Source: Archegozetes longisetosus (taxonomy: Eukaryota > Arthropoda > Arachnida > Sarcoptiformes > Trhypochthoniidae). From it: a stretch of DNA of 64,000 nt. The stretch covers positions 6,910,220 to 6,974,219 of the forward strand of contig JAEMBT020000001.1 of the NCBI GenBank assembly GCA_018873245.2. Direction: 5' to 3'. Under the pieces are notes generated by a model. The model was not told the DNA's origin, did not search any database, and was given only the letters and a program-made list of their open reading frames with translations. Of the stretch, positions 13,530 to 25,970 are shown one piece after another (the stretch's first letter is position 1; each line of letters opens with the position of its first letter). The position numbers were made by a program, and so were the translations under genes.

Positions 13530-14330
13530 ATATAGATACGTGATGGCTTCCCTAGCTTCATGGAAAAGTAAAAGCCAACCAAGGTCAACTTCTGGATAAT
13601 GGGTGGAACCTTTAAAAGTGTTCCAACAATCTTTAAACAATTATATACAATTCATGCTCCAGTTGAAGGACCTGCTAATTCCACTGTTTTGCCGTTTTTT
13701 CAAGCGCTCATGATCTCTGAAAGTGAATAAGTTTGTGATAGATTATTCGAAGAATTAAATGGTCATGGTCATCAAAATAATTTAGAACATCTCCAAGATT
13801 TCGTACTTAAAAATTTTGTAAAAGCTGCTATAAACGCTGTCATTAATTGATTCTCGGGAGTTCAGAACAAAGCCTGCCATTTTCATCTTGCTCAATCTAC
13901 TTACAGAAAAATTCAGTATAATTATTATTAGTATCTGCACTTGCCCACGATATATGGAACGGATCAAAGCTTTAGTCTGACGATGAGATAGCTAACTGCA
14001 CCTGCTTTTCTGAGTCCTCCAGAAAGCATTTGATCAATTTAAAGCTGTAATGCATGATGAAGCACGTGAAGTAATTAATGGATTTGAAGAAAATTATGCT
14101 TATGGTCATGTGAGAACTCGACTTAGAAACGGTAATGCAAAAGATACCCGCCCCTTTATAATCCTAAAATTCGGCCAATTTGTGATAATGTCGAATTTGT
14201 TTTTCCAAGGACCCAAAATAAAGTCAAGGCTTAGAATCGGCGTTTGGAAAATCTGGTTGATCCAAAACATGTTGGTTTATTTAAAATAATTAATAAAATA
14301 AGAAAGAACAAAATGAGGTTGAATGCGAGA
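13530..14330 (+). pseudogene. decayed MULE-type transposase
   Basis: Translation in mixed frames recovers the order of motifs of MULE-family transposases. GGTFKSVPTIFKQLYTIHAP at about 13598 corresponds to the usual MDGTFK..P..F.QLYTIH block, with the catalytic Asp position reading Gly. It is followed by VLPFFQALM, then CHFHLAQSTYRKIQ near 13875, and a C-terminal stretch near 14050-14290. Several stops, including TAA soon after ALMISESE, and at least one frame change break it. No DNA-binding zinc finger was seen. The element is dead. Family assignment rests on motif order and is fairly secure. Confidence 0.6.
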
Positions 14331-15114
14331 TCAAGAAGTTGAATCCAGCCAAACTCGAATAGATAAATCTCATTCAAAAGATAATACTGTGAATACGAAA
14401 TATTTGCTTGCATTCACCTATTTCTCATAGAGTGCAAACTAGGGCACAGCCTCAAGTTTTGAGAGAAGCGATCTATTCAGCAATCTCAAACAATAAAACT
14501 TTATTACTTGAGTTCAAAATTTTATTTTTGGATGGGTTTACAGTGTCAATTCATCGGAATTAGCTTAAAAGAATTTTGAGGTCAATCGGTTGAGACTGAT
14601 TGATCACTTTTCCGAAACTAAACTACAAAGTATCGGCCAAAACGTTTGGACACTGCCCTAAACTTAGAGTATTTAAAGGCACTCAAAAGCCAGATCCAGG
14701 GCTGATAAACTATTAGTTAAAATCCCTACTTTATCAGACACCTGTATCTCTAAAATAAACTTTATTTAAATAAAAATGAATTTTTAATTTAGTTTTTAGA
14801 ATGAGTTTGTTTTACTGTTTCGCTAAAATCGCACTAAAAGCCACCCGAGTTGGCACGTGCGGCAATAATGGCGGTATTGAAAGTCATGATACGCAGTTAG
14901 AAATTCTTTCTAGGGCAAGACGTTTGAATAATAAAAAGATGGGTATACTATAGAATAGGATCATCATGAGGTAGGGTCAATCTCTTTAAAATCAAATCCT
15001 TAAAGAATCAAAAATACTAAATAACTGTTGATTTTATTTATTATTAAAAGGTTTAGAATATTAATATATCTGATTGTAATCTGAGCTAATTCTAACATAA
15101 AATATAAATTATTA
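14331..15114. other. no gene seen downstream of the receptor-like gene
   Basis: I looked here on the minus strand for the seven-transmembrane exons expected after the glutamate-receptor-like ligand domain and found none. Short blocks of higher GC at 14830-14890 have no recognised identity. Confidence 0.5.
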
Positions 15115-15340
15115 TCGCTTCTCAATTGCTAAATTTCTAGAAAATCGATTTCCAACACCATTACTTGTCTGTTCTAATGAAATAAAAGCCTAACAATAGT
15201 TCTAAACTAAATATTTTTCGACTTCTAATCAACTGCGCTCAAGAAAAAGTGTCAATTGAGGAACTGGTCATCATGAGAAGACATAGTCTTCGCATACCCT
15301 TCATATCATCTGAATCTTAAAAGTTATTCATCAAAATAGA
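15115..15340 (-). pseudogene. decayed copy of the 3' end of the mGluR-like gene
   Basis: The minus strand of 15210-15115 resembles the last coding bases of the gene next door. The block around CAGACAAGTAATG (neighbour: CAAACAAGTAATGAC) is followed by a CAATTGAGAAGCG block (neighbour: CAACGCTTGAGAAATGA). Similarity continues weakly to about 15340. It holds stops and cannot code for a protein. It is best read as the remnant of a tandem duplicate, possibly of a neighbouring family member. Confidence 0.5.
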
Positions 15341-15492
15341 GGTTTAAGCATATTTATAATCATTATTTGATATTATTTAAAAATAAAATTATTTTCAGAA
15401 TCAAAAACAGTGCGATATTCTTAATTTCAATTATCTTCGAAAGTTTGGATTATATTCGAAGTTATTTTCAATTAATTTTAATATAGAATATA

Positions 15493-17235
15493 TCATTTCT
15501 CAAGCGTTGAATTAGTAGACGATTGATTACCGATGTCATTACTTGTTTGTTCTGGTACAAGACAAACCCAACAACAAGAGTTTCCGGTTAAAGTCAATTT
15601 GATTTCCTGTGGACGGCACTCTTGAGAACATATTGATTGGGGTATTGATAGGGATTCTGAACTAAACTTTAACTGTTCTTTATCCAGTTCAAGTTCAGAT
15701 TCAGTCCAATTTCCTACTAATCTATATTCATATAAACTCGAATTCAGTACTTTTTGATAATTAAATACATTATATTTTGCAGTCCTGTCACCATTTCCGT
15801 CAAACTTCACTTCATTACCGGTGATATCGATGAATGAAACGTTTAAGAGATAATTAATATAAAAACTCTCGCCATCCAGTTCTTCAAGTGCTTGACACGA
15901 GATCTCATTTTCAGAGCATAAATCAACCCAAGCTTTATGTAAAGCAAATGCGAATGAATAGACGGCGTCAATAACAAACTGAACTTTAGGTTCTTGTTTA
16001 TAACCGACTGAGCTATCAATATATAAATCAGATGGACATGCAGTTGTAGTACTATTCTGATCAATGCTTTCATTCGCAAACAATTTACAAGAGAAGATGT
16101 CTTCCCAATATTCCCTAAACCAGGGATTTCTTGTTTGATTAGGTCTTAAACTTGTAAAATAATCGTTAAATTCATTAACTTCCGTTGTCTTTAACTCAAT
16201 AGTGATCATACCCTCAGCTTCTCTTTCGAATCCTTCGACAAGTGCTTCCTGATGACCCCATCCGTCTGATGCAATCCAAGTGAAATAATTTGTCAAATTT
16301 GATGCTTTCACTGCCTGCAGGAGTCCGCGAACATCTCTAGATCTGAGGAACAGTAGGACTCCTCTTGCATTATGAAAGCGTATCAAGTTATGAAGGATTG
16401 AATCGAAATGATCGTGACTTGCATTTTTAGGTACCTTTTCGTTTGATGCAATACAGATGTTGTGTCTTTTCGCTTCACGTGAGAAAGAAGTCATGAGTGT
16501 ATCCCCGTATCGGCCTTCAGATGACACTAAACTAATATAAGACCAGTTGAATGCTCGCACAATATCTATCAGTACTAATGCTTGGTATACATCCGGCGGT
16601 AGTGTTCGAGCGAATAATTCGTATCGAGTCTTATCACTGAGTAAAACACTAGTCGAAGCGTAACTTATCTGAAAATAAACTTTATTTAGAATTCAGTATA
16701 AATTCTATACAGTTTTATAAGAATTTCAAATTGTTTTTCATATAATGAAAATATTTGAAACCTGAGGTATTTTGAAGAGTTGTAATAATTTTGCTACTCG
16801 TGACGAAACCTCACTATGAGAAGCGCCGACAACTCCTCTGACAGGTTTTGATTTGAATTTGAGATGTGGTTCAGATCCATTTCCACATTCAAAATCGGAT
16901 GACTTTATAGAAATACCAATGAACTCAAGCGATTGGTTGACAGCATAGACATCATTTGAACAGGTGTCTAGAACAATTGCTCCCAATTTAATAGTTGGCA
17001 ATAGGTTGGGATCAGAATTGATTTTATCTATTGCGAAAAGCATTGCTTCCATTCGCTGGATACCTCGGTCTCTATTAACAACTCCACAACTCGTTAGGAG
17101 TTTTCCTTTTTTATGAATAGGAAAAAGTCCCCCTAATATTATATCTCCTGATTCGATGACTCGATTCAGTTGAATTGAAGTAACAAATGATAGAAAAATT
17201 GATAGAAAGGTAATGATTTTCATTTTTGACCACAT
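15493..17235 (-). CDS. mGluR-type ligand-binding domain protein lacking 7TM region
   Basis: Two exons, 17235-16762 and 16668-15493, join in phase across a 93-bp intron (CAG|gt, cag|ATAAGT) to give 549 aa. The N-terminus is a hydrophobic signal peptide (about residues 5-21). The rest matches the Venus-flytrap domain of class C metabotropic glutamate receptors: LGGLFPIH, NRDRGIQRMEAMLFAID, GVVGASHSEVSS, FKIPQISYAST, LSDK.RY..FART.PPD, SEGRYGD, WIASDGWG and FVIDAVYSFAFALHKA. The Ser of VGAS and Thr of YAST, which bind glutamate in the family, are kept. It enters the cysteine-rich domain (CSQECRP...GNSCCWVC) and then stops at TGA after a Ser/Asn/Thr-rich tail. Family members are usually 850-1200 aa with seven membrane helices; none are encoded nearby. 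It could be a secreted binding protein, a truncated pseudogene, or miss 3' exons that I cannot see (a GTAATG donor-like site lies near the end). The intact, conserved frame argues against long neglect. Confidence 0.82.
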
Positions 17236-18335
17236 TTCAGATAAACTTAATGGTCAAAACAGAGATTTTACTAATGATTTATTTAATACGATGTTTATTT
17301 CAATGAAACTCAAAGTTTTTTTAGATAGATTACAATTATGAGTATAATTTTAGATTCGTATTATATTTTTTGACTCTAAAAGTGTTTTAAACAATAACAA
17401 GTTATTTAGGACATAGACAATAATTTCTTTATTTTTAGTTCTATCTCATTTCTACCAAAGTTTAAAGACTTAGATAGCATTAAAAGTTGTGAAAGGCTTT
17501 GAAAGTCCTCTAAAAAATTTTTGCTTTTAGTAAATATTTACAGCAAATGATTAGATAAAATTATTGATTTAACTTTTTGAATGCCTTTCATTCAACTTTC
17601 AATTCAAATTAGTTCTCACTTTTATAAATAGAGCTTACAATTCATTATTACTTTTTATTACTGAGTTTTATATAAATTCCAGTTGCGGTCGCAGTTGAGA
17701 CATTTATGTCTACCGATAGCCCATTTTCTGAGGCTACCAAAGAACATATTAAAATTTTGTTGAAATTATTTCCCTTTGCTTAAAGGTGTGTTTAAAGTCA
17801 ATTTTTATTAAATAGGAGCTTTAGGTAACTTAAAGTTAAATGATGTGTGTTTCATTGAGTTAAACCTTTCTGAATATGTATTTTTCGTTATCGGTTAGAA
17901 TATGAATAAAATTTGTATAATGAACATCAGTATTGCTAGATACATGACTATTTGAGTAACGAATTAAATTGAGTTCTGAGAGAAATGTTAGCCATCTTGA
18001 GAAAATATGCAATAAACATGGTCTTTACATGTGAGTTAAAGTATCAACCGATTGAAATATGATTTATTCATCCAGAATATTAACGTGATAATATTTTGAT
18101 TGAGAAAGCTTTCCAATCACTACTTGATGAATATGAAGATAATTGAAAATAAAAATTTCCAATAATAAATATAAATCTATTATGACTAATTCTCTCAGTT
18201 AAACTAAACGACACTATTACACTATATAGACATTGGATTGTTATCAATCCGATGGCTAATTTAATGTTTTTTCCTTTTTCATAAGTGGAGAAAAAGATTT
18301 TGGATACTATTTTTAGCATACTTTATCTGTATAGT
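17236..18335. other. no gene seen
   Basis: This stretch is the 5' flank of the receptor-like gene and AT-rich spacer. No promoter element, RNA gene or transposon could be supported. Confidence 0.5.
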
Positions 18336-18545
18336 CGCGTGTTGTTCCACTCGAAGTGATACTGCGTCAACTGTTTATTACAGAGAAAAATGAGCTAATG
18401 AGGAGCCAATCGATCTCAAGAATTAAGAATAAAATAAGTGAAAATTCTTCCAAATTTATTGATAAAATAGTTGGCAAGCATGTGGCTTGATATAATTCTT
18501 AACTCTTTATTACGAAACTTATAAAGAATGTTTGCTAATGATTAG
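18336..18545 (+). pseudogene. isolated decayed third exon of the JHAMT-like methyltransferase
   Basis: Matches the last exon of the methyltransferases at 29-54 kb over its whole length. It begins with GTTCCACTCGAAGTGATACTGCGTC, continues with TTTATTACAGAGAAAAATGAG, and ends with TTTATTACGAAACTTATAAAG. Small indels and a stop break the frame. The sequence after it also follows the 3' flank of the intact genes. No exon 1 or 2 is nearby, and it lies about 10 kb from the methyltransferase block. Confidence 0.75.
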
Positions 18546-19396
18546 ATTTGGTAAAATTGACTATTATTTACTTGATGTACTTTTTAACCTAATTTCAAAT
18601 CAATTAGAGTTAATTGAATTGCAAGACTTAAGTTCTTTATTTATTAAGCAGAACTTATAGAATCTTTTCAAATTTATGGTAGAAGACCAGTAGATTTCTA
18701 AAGGCTTTATTGAAAAGTTTTTCCAGAAGAAAGATTAATTAAATTTTATATAATATGAATAACAGATTTTAAAATTAAGTTTGTCTCACAGTTAACGCAA
18801 AATTAGAAAATTATTTACTTGTAAATAACAAGAACATTTAGCATAATGTGAAGTGTTGAACTAATATTTTTATTTAATTTTAATAAACTGTCTCAAGAAC
18901 TCTTTTAAAGATAGAAGCCCTAAGTAGACTCTTAACATTAGACACTAACTTCCGTTCAAAATTGAAGCCCATTTTTTAATACAATTAATATTATTCAAAT
19001 TTATTTTCGAATGACTTCTGCTATCTACCCTCTAGCATAAACATGCAAACTTAGGTGACTGAACAAGTCTTCAGTAGGGCGATTTTGAGGGACATTTGGT
19101 GGGTTTTGACATTTTCTACATAGCTTACTTTATGAAATCTAAGTAAGTTCAGAGCCATTTTCCCGTAATGAGCTGAGGACAGATCTGACTAAGATATGTA
19201 ATTGTTGTCGGGACGATATTTTCGAATGAAATGAGTGGATAGTAAATATTTGCATGTGTAAAATTTATTTTATTAATCATTATTACCCTATACGTTGTAT
19301 TTGATTCGTTCGAAGTGCAAATAAAATTTGATAAAAAAATTAAATAATCAATTATAAAGCAGCAATATAATCGGCTCTTTTTATTGAAGTCGAATA
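18546..19396. other. no gene; methyltransferase 3' flank remnant and spacer
   Basis: The first few hundred bases continue the degraded 3' flank of the exon relic. A block near 18800-18920 resembles 61530-61650. Nothing codes for protein. Confidence 0.4.
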
Positions 19397-19540
19397 CAGT
19401 GAACAACCCGCTATAATGAACACTTTTTCAGAAATTATTTAGTTCGAAGACTATGAACACTATGTCCAATATAGTGAACTCTCGTTATAATTAACCAACT
19501 TTCAGTACATTAGGTTGTTAATTATAAAGAGAGGCGGCTG
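19397..19540. mobile_element. small Tc1/mariner-pogo-like MITE
   Basis: Flanked by TA on both sides (19395-19396 and 19541-19542). The left tip CAGTGAACAACCCGCTATAATGAAC and the reverse complement of the right tip CAGCCGCCTCTCTTTATAATTAAC are similar inverted ends. Length is 144 bp. Non-coding. Confidence 0.6.
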
Positions 19541-19542
19541 TA

Positions 19543-20173
19543 CCAATTTACTGCTCTTTTTTCAGTTAATGTAAAATGAGTGCTAATCATTAAGTAGACT
19601 TAATGTATGACTTTAATAAATGAAAGTAAGAAAATTCAGGGAGAATTTGAACAATTATTGAAATTGAACTCACTATCTATAGTGTGCTTGATTGAAATGA
19701 GTTTTACATAATTGTGGGCGCGTGCTCTAAAAATATGCTAATTAGTCATAAGGGCTGTTTGGCTCTTCATTTCAAATTTATACCCGAAAACGCTTGAATA
19801 TAAAGTGTAAAGCAATCAATAATTCATTAATGAAAGTCATTAGTGAGAGCTAGCACATTCGAGTTTCCAATAGAAGTCGAGAGTGTTTGTCTCGAATTTG
19901 TACAGTAAAAGTACTGAATGAAATAGTGCAATATCAAATGTATATAATCCAATGTTTTGAGTATAGATTTATGAAATACAATTGTTAAGAGTTTTAGAGT
20001 CATTAAATTATAAATTAAATTTTCATGTTTAAGAAAATCTATTCTTCTAACATGGCCTCGTTTAAAATAATAATAGTTTCTATTCCATTTTAATAGTAAT
20101 CAAATTACTAGATTCTTAATCAAGGTTTGAAAACAAATCATTCTAAGAATTTTGCACAAATTTCAAAACACTT
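19543..20173. other. no gene seen; 3' flank of ABCG gene
   Basis: AT-rich spacer downstream of the ABCG gene. No feature is supported. Confidence 0.5.
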
Positions 20174-23100
20174 TTAAGAAAAAGCTTTAACTTTTCTGAA
20201 TAGAAAGAAATACGTCAGAACTCTAAGAACAATCATTATTACAACAAGTAATAGGATTCCCTCATACAGTTTATCATCATATAATTCATAATTCATCAAA
20301 GCTATCGATTGGGTCTCATGCTTCGATGTTCCACCAGAAAAGAAGTTTAGAGTAGATAACATTGTATTTACATTAACGACATTAGATTTAGAAATCTGAT
20401 CGATTGCTGACTTGGGTATAGCTTTAGTCAAATCAATTTTAGTCATGTTTGAAACCAGATTGTCTTCGCATCTATCGAAACCATAGATAATAGCGATTGA
20501 AGACTCCAAAGAGTACCGAAGAAAAATAATTGACGAAAACCATTGAAAATATTCGGGCATATCATTGACAGGAATCAAGAAACCTATACATTAAATATTA
20601 AGATATATTTAAAAATACTTTTACTCTTACTAACATTTAAGTAATGTTTAAATGTTTTGAGAGATGAGCGTTAAGTATACACAGGATTAAGTTTATACTC
20701 ATTCGGCAAACATCAGAATGAATATACTGTATGTTACCTGAGAATAGCATCAACGGAAATCCAACACAACATCCGATAAAAACCGCGGCCGTCGGATATT
20801 TCATGAGCCATGCGCTCATCATTAGTCCCAAAGAACTAGAGTTGAGTGCAGTCAAGATTAAGACAAGAGCAAAATAGTATGAACGCCAGTCCTGTTTGTC
20901 GTATTGTCCGGTCAGTAGATACACAGGAATTGAGAAGAGATTAGGAATCGTTAACTGAAACGGTATATCACTCAAGACTTTAGACATGAAGTATGAAAAG
21001 CACGAATACCAGCCGTTCGAGTATTCCTTAAAACGAAAATTTTAAAAATAACAATCTTAATTTCCAGGAGATTTGACTTTGATAAGAAAAATAGTCTTTT
21101 AATTAGTATAACATTACCTTAAAGAAAACGTTCATTTCGGAAGGGAACACAAGCAGTAGCGGGAATATAGCCAAAAACCAACCCAAAAGATTGCAGAAGA
21201 AAATACACGAGAAGTTCTCTTTTATCTTGACTGAAACGCGATCATAATTTTCGATATAAGTACCACTATTTGAAGCTGTGAATTCTTGGGGGCAGCCTGA
21301 AAGTTTACCGACTTCGGTACCATATAGAATTGCCAGCAGTACCGAGCATGCTATGTGTCCAACTATTCGTATTGGAAGCATAAATGGATCGCGAATCGAC
21401 AGTTTAAATGATCTTTAAATAAAATTTGATTACAATTATATTTAATTTTATGAAATTTGATAACTGTTTTTACTATTTTAGTAGTATACAATGAGAAATC
21501 AATATAATGAATAAAAGTTAATTCAAATTTGATTCACACTATAATGAGTTTGAAATTTAAAGACTCATACACTTTTGAAAATTTTACCTCAATTTATTCT
21601 CAGATATGATAAGTTTAGGAATTATAACCAAACTCATTATAAAATTTAATCTTATTCAGAAAAATGATTAGAATAAGCATTAAAATTATTTTTAGTTAAT
21701 GATCGCGATTTATCAGAAATTGTTATGTTTAATGGTTCAATTTACATCTTTTAGTTAAATACTTTGACTGTTTAATGTGTTCAAACTAAGAATAGAAGTA
21801 CAAAATGAACAATTATCATACTGCATACAAATTCTTATAATTATGACTAGATTATTCAACTGAATAATCCCTGATAACTGCCTAAATATCTTATTCCAGC
21901 CAAAATTTTGGACATTGAAGCGCTCAACACTATAAATCTCCATAATGAATGGCTCTAAAATTAATTTGTATTTAAATCAAAGATTTAAATCCATTACAGT
22001 TTAAATTTTCAATCTTTTTACTCATCGATATAATATTCTAACAATTCTATCATTGAATTTCTGTAGTTTTTATGCAAGGACAAGACTAAAACTTTCGCTG
22101 CAACTGTGAATCCATTATTAATTATTTGATTAATGTTAAAGTTTTTTTCTTACCTCATAGTCAAAGTCCAGATATGACTCAAAGTCTTGTATTTATGATT
22201 CGTTTTTATTGGATTTGAATATTCTTCAAGATTCAGTCCTTCTATTCTCATAACAGTTGATAACATCATGACTTTACTTACTCCATGATCTTTTGAGGCC
22301 ACTTCCAATACAAAATCTGCCGGATTATGAAATTTCGGACAATTTAGTCCATATCTACTCAATAGATCAGTCATTCTCTGAGGTGATCCGTGATAAATAC
22401 ATTGACCGTCATATGACATGATATAAACGGCATTAAACAAATTGAATAGTTTAGCACTCGGCTGATGAATAGTGGCCACAATAGCTACTGGTTCGGACTG
22501 TTTCGTCAATTCAATCAAAGTATTAATCAATTGCCACGTCGTGACTGAGTCTAAACCGCTGGTCGGTTCATCAAGAATCAGAATATTAGGTCTCGAAACC
22601 AGCTCTAAAGCTATCGAGATTCTCTTTTTCTGTCCTCCAGAACACCTTTTCGGTCGAATATTAGCACAATTATTGATACCCAATTTATCGATAACATTAT
22701 CGACAACCAATTGGTGATCGACTCGGCTCCCATTTTTCAGTTTCGATGCATACATAATTGATTCTCTAACCTTAAGTCTCCCCAACAGATAGTCTTCTTG
22801 TGCAATGAATGCAAACTTAACCTTCAAATAGTAATGTTAATAATATATTTAGATTTAGATCTTATCAAAATCAATACTAATGTTAAATAACTTTTTCTAT
22901 CCCTAATAACAGTTATCACAAAATATCTATAATTTCTAATCCCAAAGAGATTGTATTTTCATAGGAATTCTCTTATTTTACATAAGTAACTCAGAAACTA
23001 TTCAAAGTTTATTCAAATATTCAAACTCTACCTGACGTTCGGTTGATGTAGTTATAGAACCCGATAATCCAGTTTTCTTCTGACCAGAAATGCATCCAAG

Positions 23101-23388
23101 AAGTGAGGACTTTCCGCAACCACTCGGACCCATTACTGCAGTGATTTGTCCACTCTTGAAGAATCCGCTGATATTATTCAGAATGATTTTTTTGAGCTGA
23201 AAAGGCTTTCTGGGTACCCTATAAGTCAATTCTTTCCAATTGACCTGAAATGGTTCTAATAAACCAGATGGTCTAATATTTTTGGTAAATTTACCAGAAT
23301 TTTCAGCTATTTTCTTACAAGAAATACCGCCATTTGTATTCTTATCATCATACATGATGTCAGTCATAGTCGCCACTTCGCTAAACAT
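20174..23388 (-). CDS. ABCG-family half-transporter, five exons
   Basis: A half-size ABC transporter of subfamily G (white/ABCG1-like layout: nucleotide-binding domain first, six membrane helices second). It would work as a dimer exporting lipids or other hydrophobic compounds; the substrate cannot be told. Exons: 23388-23032, 22821-22154, 21412-21118, 21026-20738, 20583-20174. All junctions keep phase and give 672 aa, a normal length. Walker A GPSGCGKSS is at about residues 87-95, signature CSGGQ at 179-183, Walker B ILILDEPTSGLDS at 199-211, and the H-loop His in TIHQPS at about 238. Membrane segments start with RIVGHIACSVLLAILYG, followed by FLAIFPLLLVFP, a SYFMSKVLSDIPF segment, NSSSLGLMMSAW, VFIGCCVGFPLML, and the last helix LLLVVIMIVLRVLTYFF. 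A large loop rich in Asn and Ser lies before the last helix, as in the family. The ATG at 23388 is upstream of all conserved sequence. No damage was seen. Confidence 0.94.
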
Positions 23389-25369
23389 GTTGACAGTCTT
23401 ATCAAAGAACGTTTATCACTGAATAAAACTTTTTAGATCTAATCTTTATATAATTTAAATATTTTAATCATATTTTCATTACTTCCTTTGAGAATTTCTG
23501 AGAATATTATTATAGAATTAATGAATCGTAATAAAAATTTGAAGTTTTATCCTAAAGTTTTCGTGACTAATCGTTATTTTTGGTGAAATCTAATTTTTTT
23601 CTTTGCATGTCTGCTAATGGCTATAATGAGTGCGTGCGTTTGTTATCGATTTAAGTAAACGAAATTTTAATGAAATTTTCTTGTGTAAGCTTGTTTATCA
23701 GATCAGCTTTTGTTTGATTTAGATGTTTGTTACATATTCTTCCATAGGCTAAGTAATTATTTCATTGATTTCAAAAATTATGTGAAAAGGTATGTTGGGA
23801 ATGTTATGACTGCAGTAAATATTTTTGTTACTTAATAGTAAGTTTCGTAAAATTGCGTTTTCAATTGAAAAATTTAACTATCGAAAAAGTTTTATTTGTT
23901 TGATTTGATATTTTTTCCAACCATGAGTTAAATCAACCTTTGAAAGAAGCGCTATTCAAGTTCTTATTAAGTATTAATGCAAATCTAAAAGTAAAATTTT
24001 AAATATTAATTGCATCTAAGATTTTGATATTTTTTACCGCATATAATCTTAAGAACCAATTAAGCCAAATCATCGTATTTGTAAAGAAATTTTGGATATA
24101 AATATTAGTTAAGTTTTACTTTTATGAGTTTTAAAATGCAACATAATTGTGTCCAAAAGTTATTATTCAGATAAGTGATAGGAATCTTTCATTATAAATA
24201 CTAATCGAATATTGATCGCTATTAGTCTGTTATTACAGATTTTGTAGTCAAAGCCTAGAAAAGAATAATAAAACTTAAAATTATGTACTGTATTTAATAA
24301 CTTATATTCCTTATATATAGTTACTTCCGATGAAATCAAATTTAAAAGTTTAATTTTAGGAAGACAAAGTCATATTACCTAATCATTTATGACAATAAGA
24401 TGATGATTACCTAAAAGTCAATCGGAAAATTAAGGATTCTCGATTTTTTAGTCTGCTAATGAGAAATTATTTTCAGTTTAATAGAGACTTCATCAAAATC
24501 TTTTTCAACTTCTTTCTAAAGACTATGCTATTTTACTCGCTTAAACCTTTTAAATAAAGATTTCTATTTCAACGTACATATTCAAAACCATTTTTAGTGA
24601 ATGAAAACCAATTAAATGAAAATCACTTTCACTTAGTTAATTACTATTATCATAGAGTTTCATAAAAATTAGTTGAGAAGTAAATTCTTGCTAAAAGCAT
24701 ATACGAATATATAGTATGGCCTCAATTTTTATGTGATGTAGGACCCTAACTGTGATAAGTTCACACAGTTTTGAACCTATAGATAAAAAAGTGAATGACT
24801 TGAACTTTTTTACACGACGAACTGCATATTTTACAACTGAATTCAATTATAATTTACTTTACTCACTGTTAGATAAAGAAATGTGATTTTGAACACGTTT
24901 AGTAGGTATATAAACTCTCCAATTTTTCGATGAAATGCGAATACCAATTATATTCAAAACTCTTTCGAATATCAAAAAATATTTAGTGTTTATAGAACAA
25001 ACTCTTCAAAACCACAAATATTTCTATTTGAATCCTAGCGTCATCCAGAGATTGAAAGTTAATTTTTAGGTTATTGGCTTAAATGAAATTAATAGATATG
25101 ATTTTAGTGATTAACAAGTCATACAAAATTTAATTAGTCGTATTATTAAAGATGCCAGCTATACTAAAATAAGAAGTTTTTAGTAGAACATAAATATTCT
25201 AAAACCTTATTATTCCTAAATTTGAAAGGTCCTTGCAATTAACTTTTATTGACTCATACCAAACGAATACTAATAATTTTTTGTACAATCAAAGTTCAAT
25301 ATTTTCTGAAACGCTAGAAAGATCTATAAACATAGAGCATGAAAAATAAAAGAAGTCAAAAATTATGAA
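23389..25369. other. no gene seen
   Basis: This is the 5' flank of the ABCG gene followed by 1.9 kb of AT-rich spacer without a recognisable gene, RNA or element. Confidence 0.5.
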
Positions 25370-25665
25370 TATGTTCAACATGAGTATAATGGCCACACGA
25401 GAATCATAGACATGCCATGAAGCTAGAATTGGCTGACTGTTTTCCACCAGCGTTCCCCTATCTAAATTCTTGTCACATTTTTTAAACTCAAGAATGAAAG
25501 AGTCTCTGCATGGTCAACAATATAGGACATCGGAAGAAATTAATGCAGCTGTAAAGTCCTCTCCTGGTGGATGACCGAAGTCAGGCATAGTACCGGTATG
25601 GAAAACTCAGTAAATCGACAGAATATATGTATTAAAGCCGGTAGTGATTATTTTGAACATTAAAA
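25370..25665 (+). pseudogene. mariner-type transposase C-terminal relic
   Basis: Mixed-frame translation gives the C-terminal motif series of mariner transposases. There is a GWLFSTSVPLSKF-like remnant of the P-x-YSPDL block, then MKESLHGQQYRTSEEINAAVKS, and finally CIKAGSDYFEH before a TAA. Several frame changes and stops are present, and the N-terminal two thirds is missing. No TA-flanked inverted ends were found around it. Confidence 0.6.
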
Positions 25666-25676
25666 CCTTCATCTAT

Positions 25677-25970
25677 ATATCGTCGGATTAGAATTATAAG
25701 GTTTTATCTTATACTATAACTACGGGCCAAATTGTTGTAAACCATTTAATCGTCAAACTAAAACAATTCTTGGGATAATTTTTTAGAAATCACTTATCGA
25801 ATAGTGTAGCAAAATTTCTGATGATTTTGGAGAGTTTAATACATTATTCCACAATTTCTGAAAAATTATCTCAAGAATTGTTTTAATTTGACGATTAAAT
25901 GGTTTACAACAATTTGGCCCATAGTTATATTATGAGAAAGAACCTTATAATTCAGACCCGATGATATATT
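25677..25970. mobile_element. foldback MITE, about 0.29 kb
   Basis: Arms of about 110 bp (25677-25790 and 25860-25970) are near-perfect reverse complements. The tips read ATATCGTCGG and ATATCATCGGG, and the arms share GGGCCAAATTGTTGTAAACC. The loop is about 70 bp. It directly follows the mariner relic. Non-coding. Confidence 0.85.

Noticed and set aside
13397-13546. Short frame with signal-peptide-like start
   Set aside because: Lies inside the foldback element and runs through its right arm; very likely chance.
14331-15492. Search for seven-transmembrane exons of the mGluR-like gene
   Set aside because: No hydrophobic open frames with family motifs were found on the minus strand.
22472-22717. 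81-codon plus-strand frame
   Set aside because: Antisense shadow of the ABCG nucleotide-binding domain.
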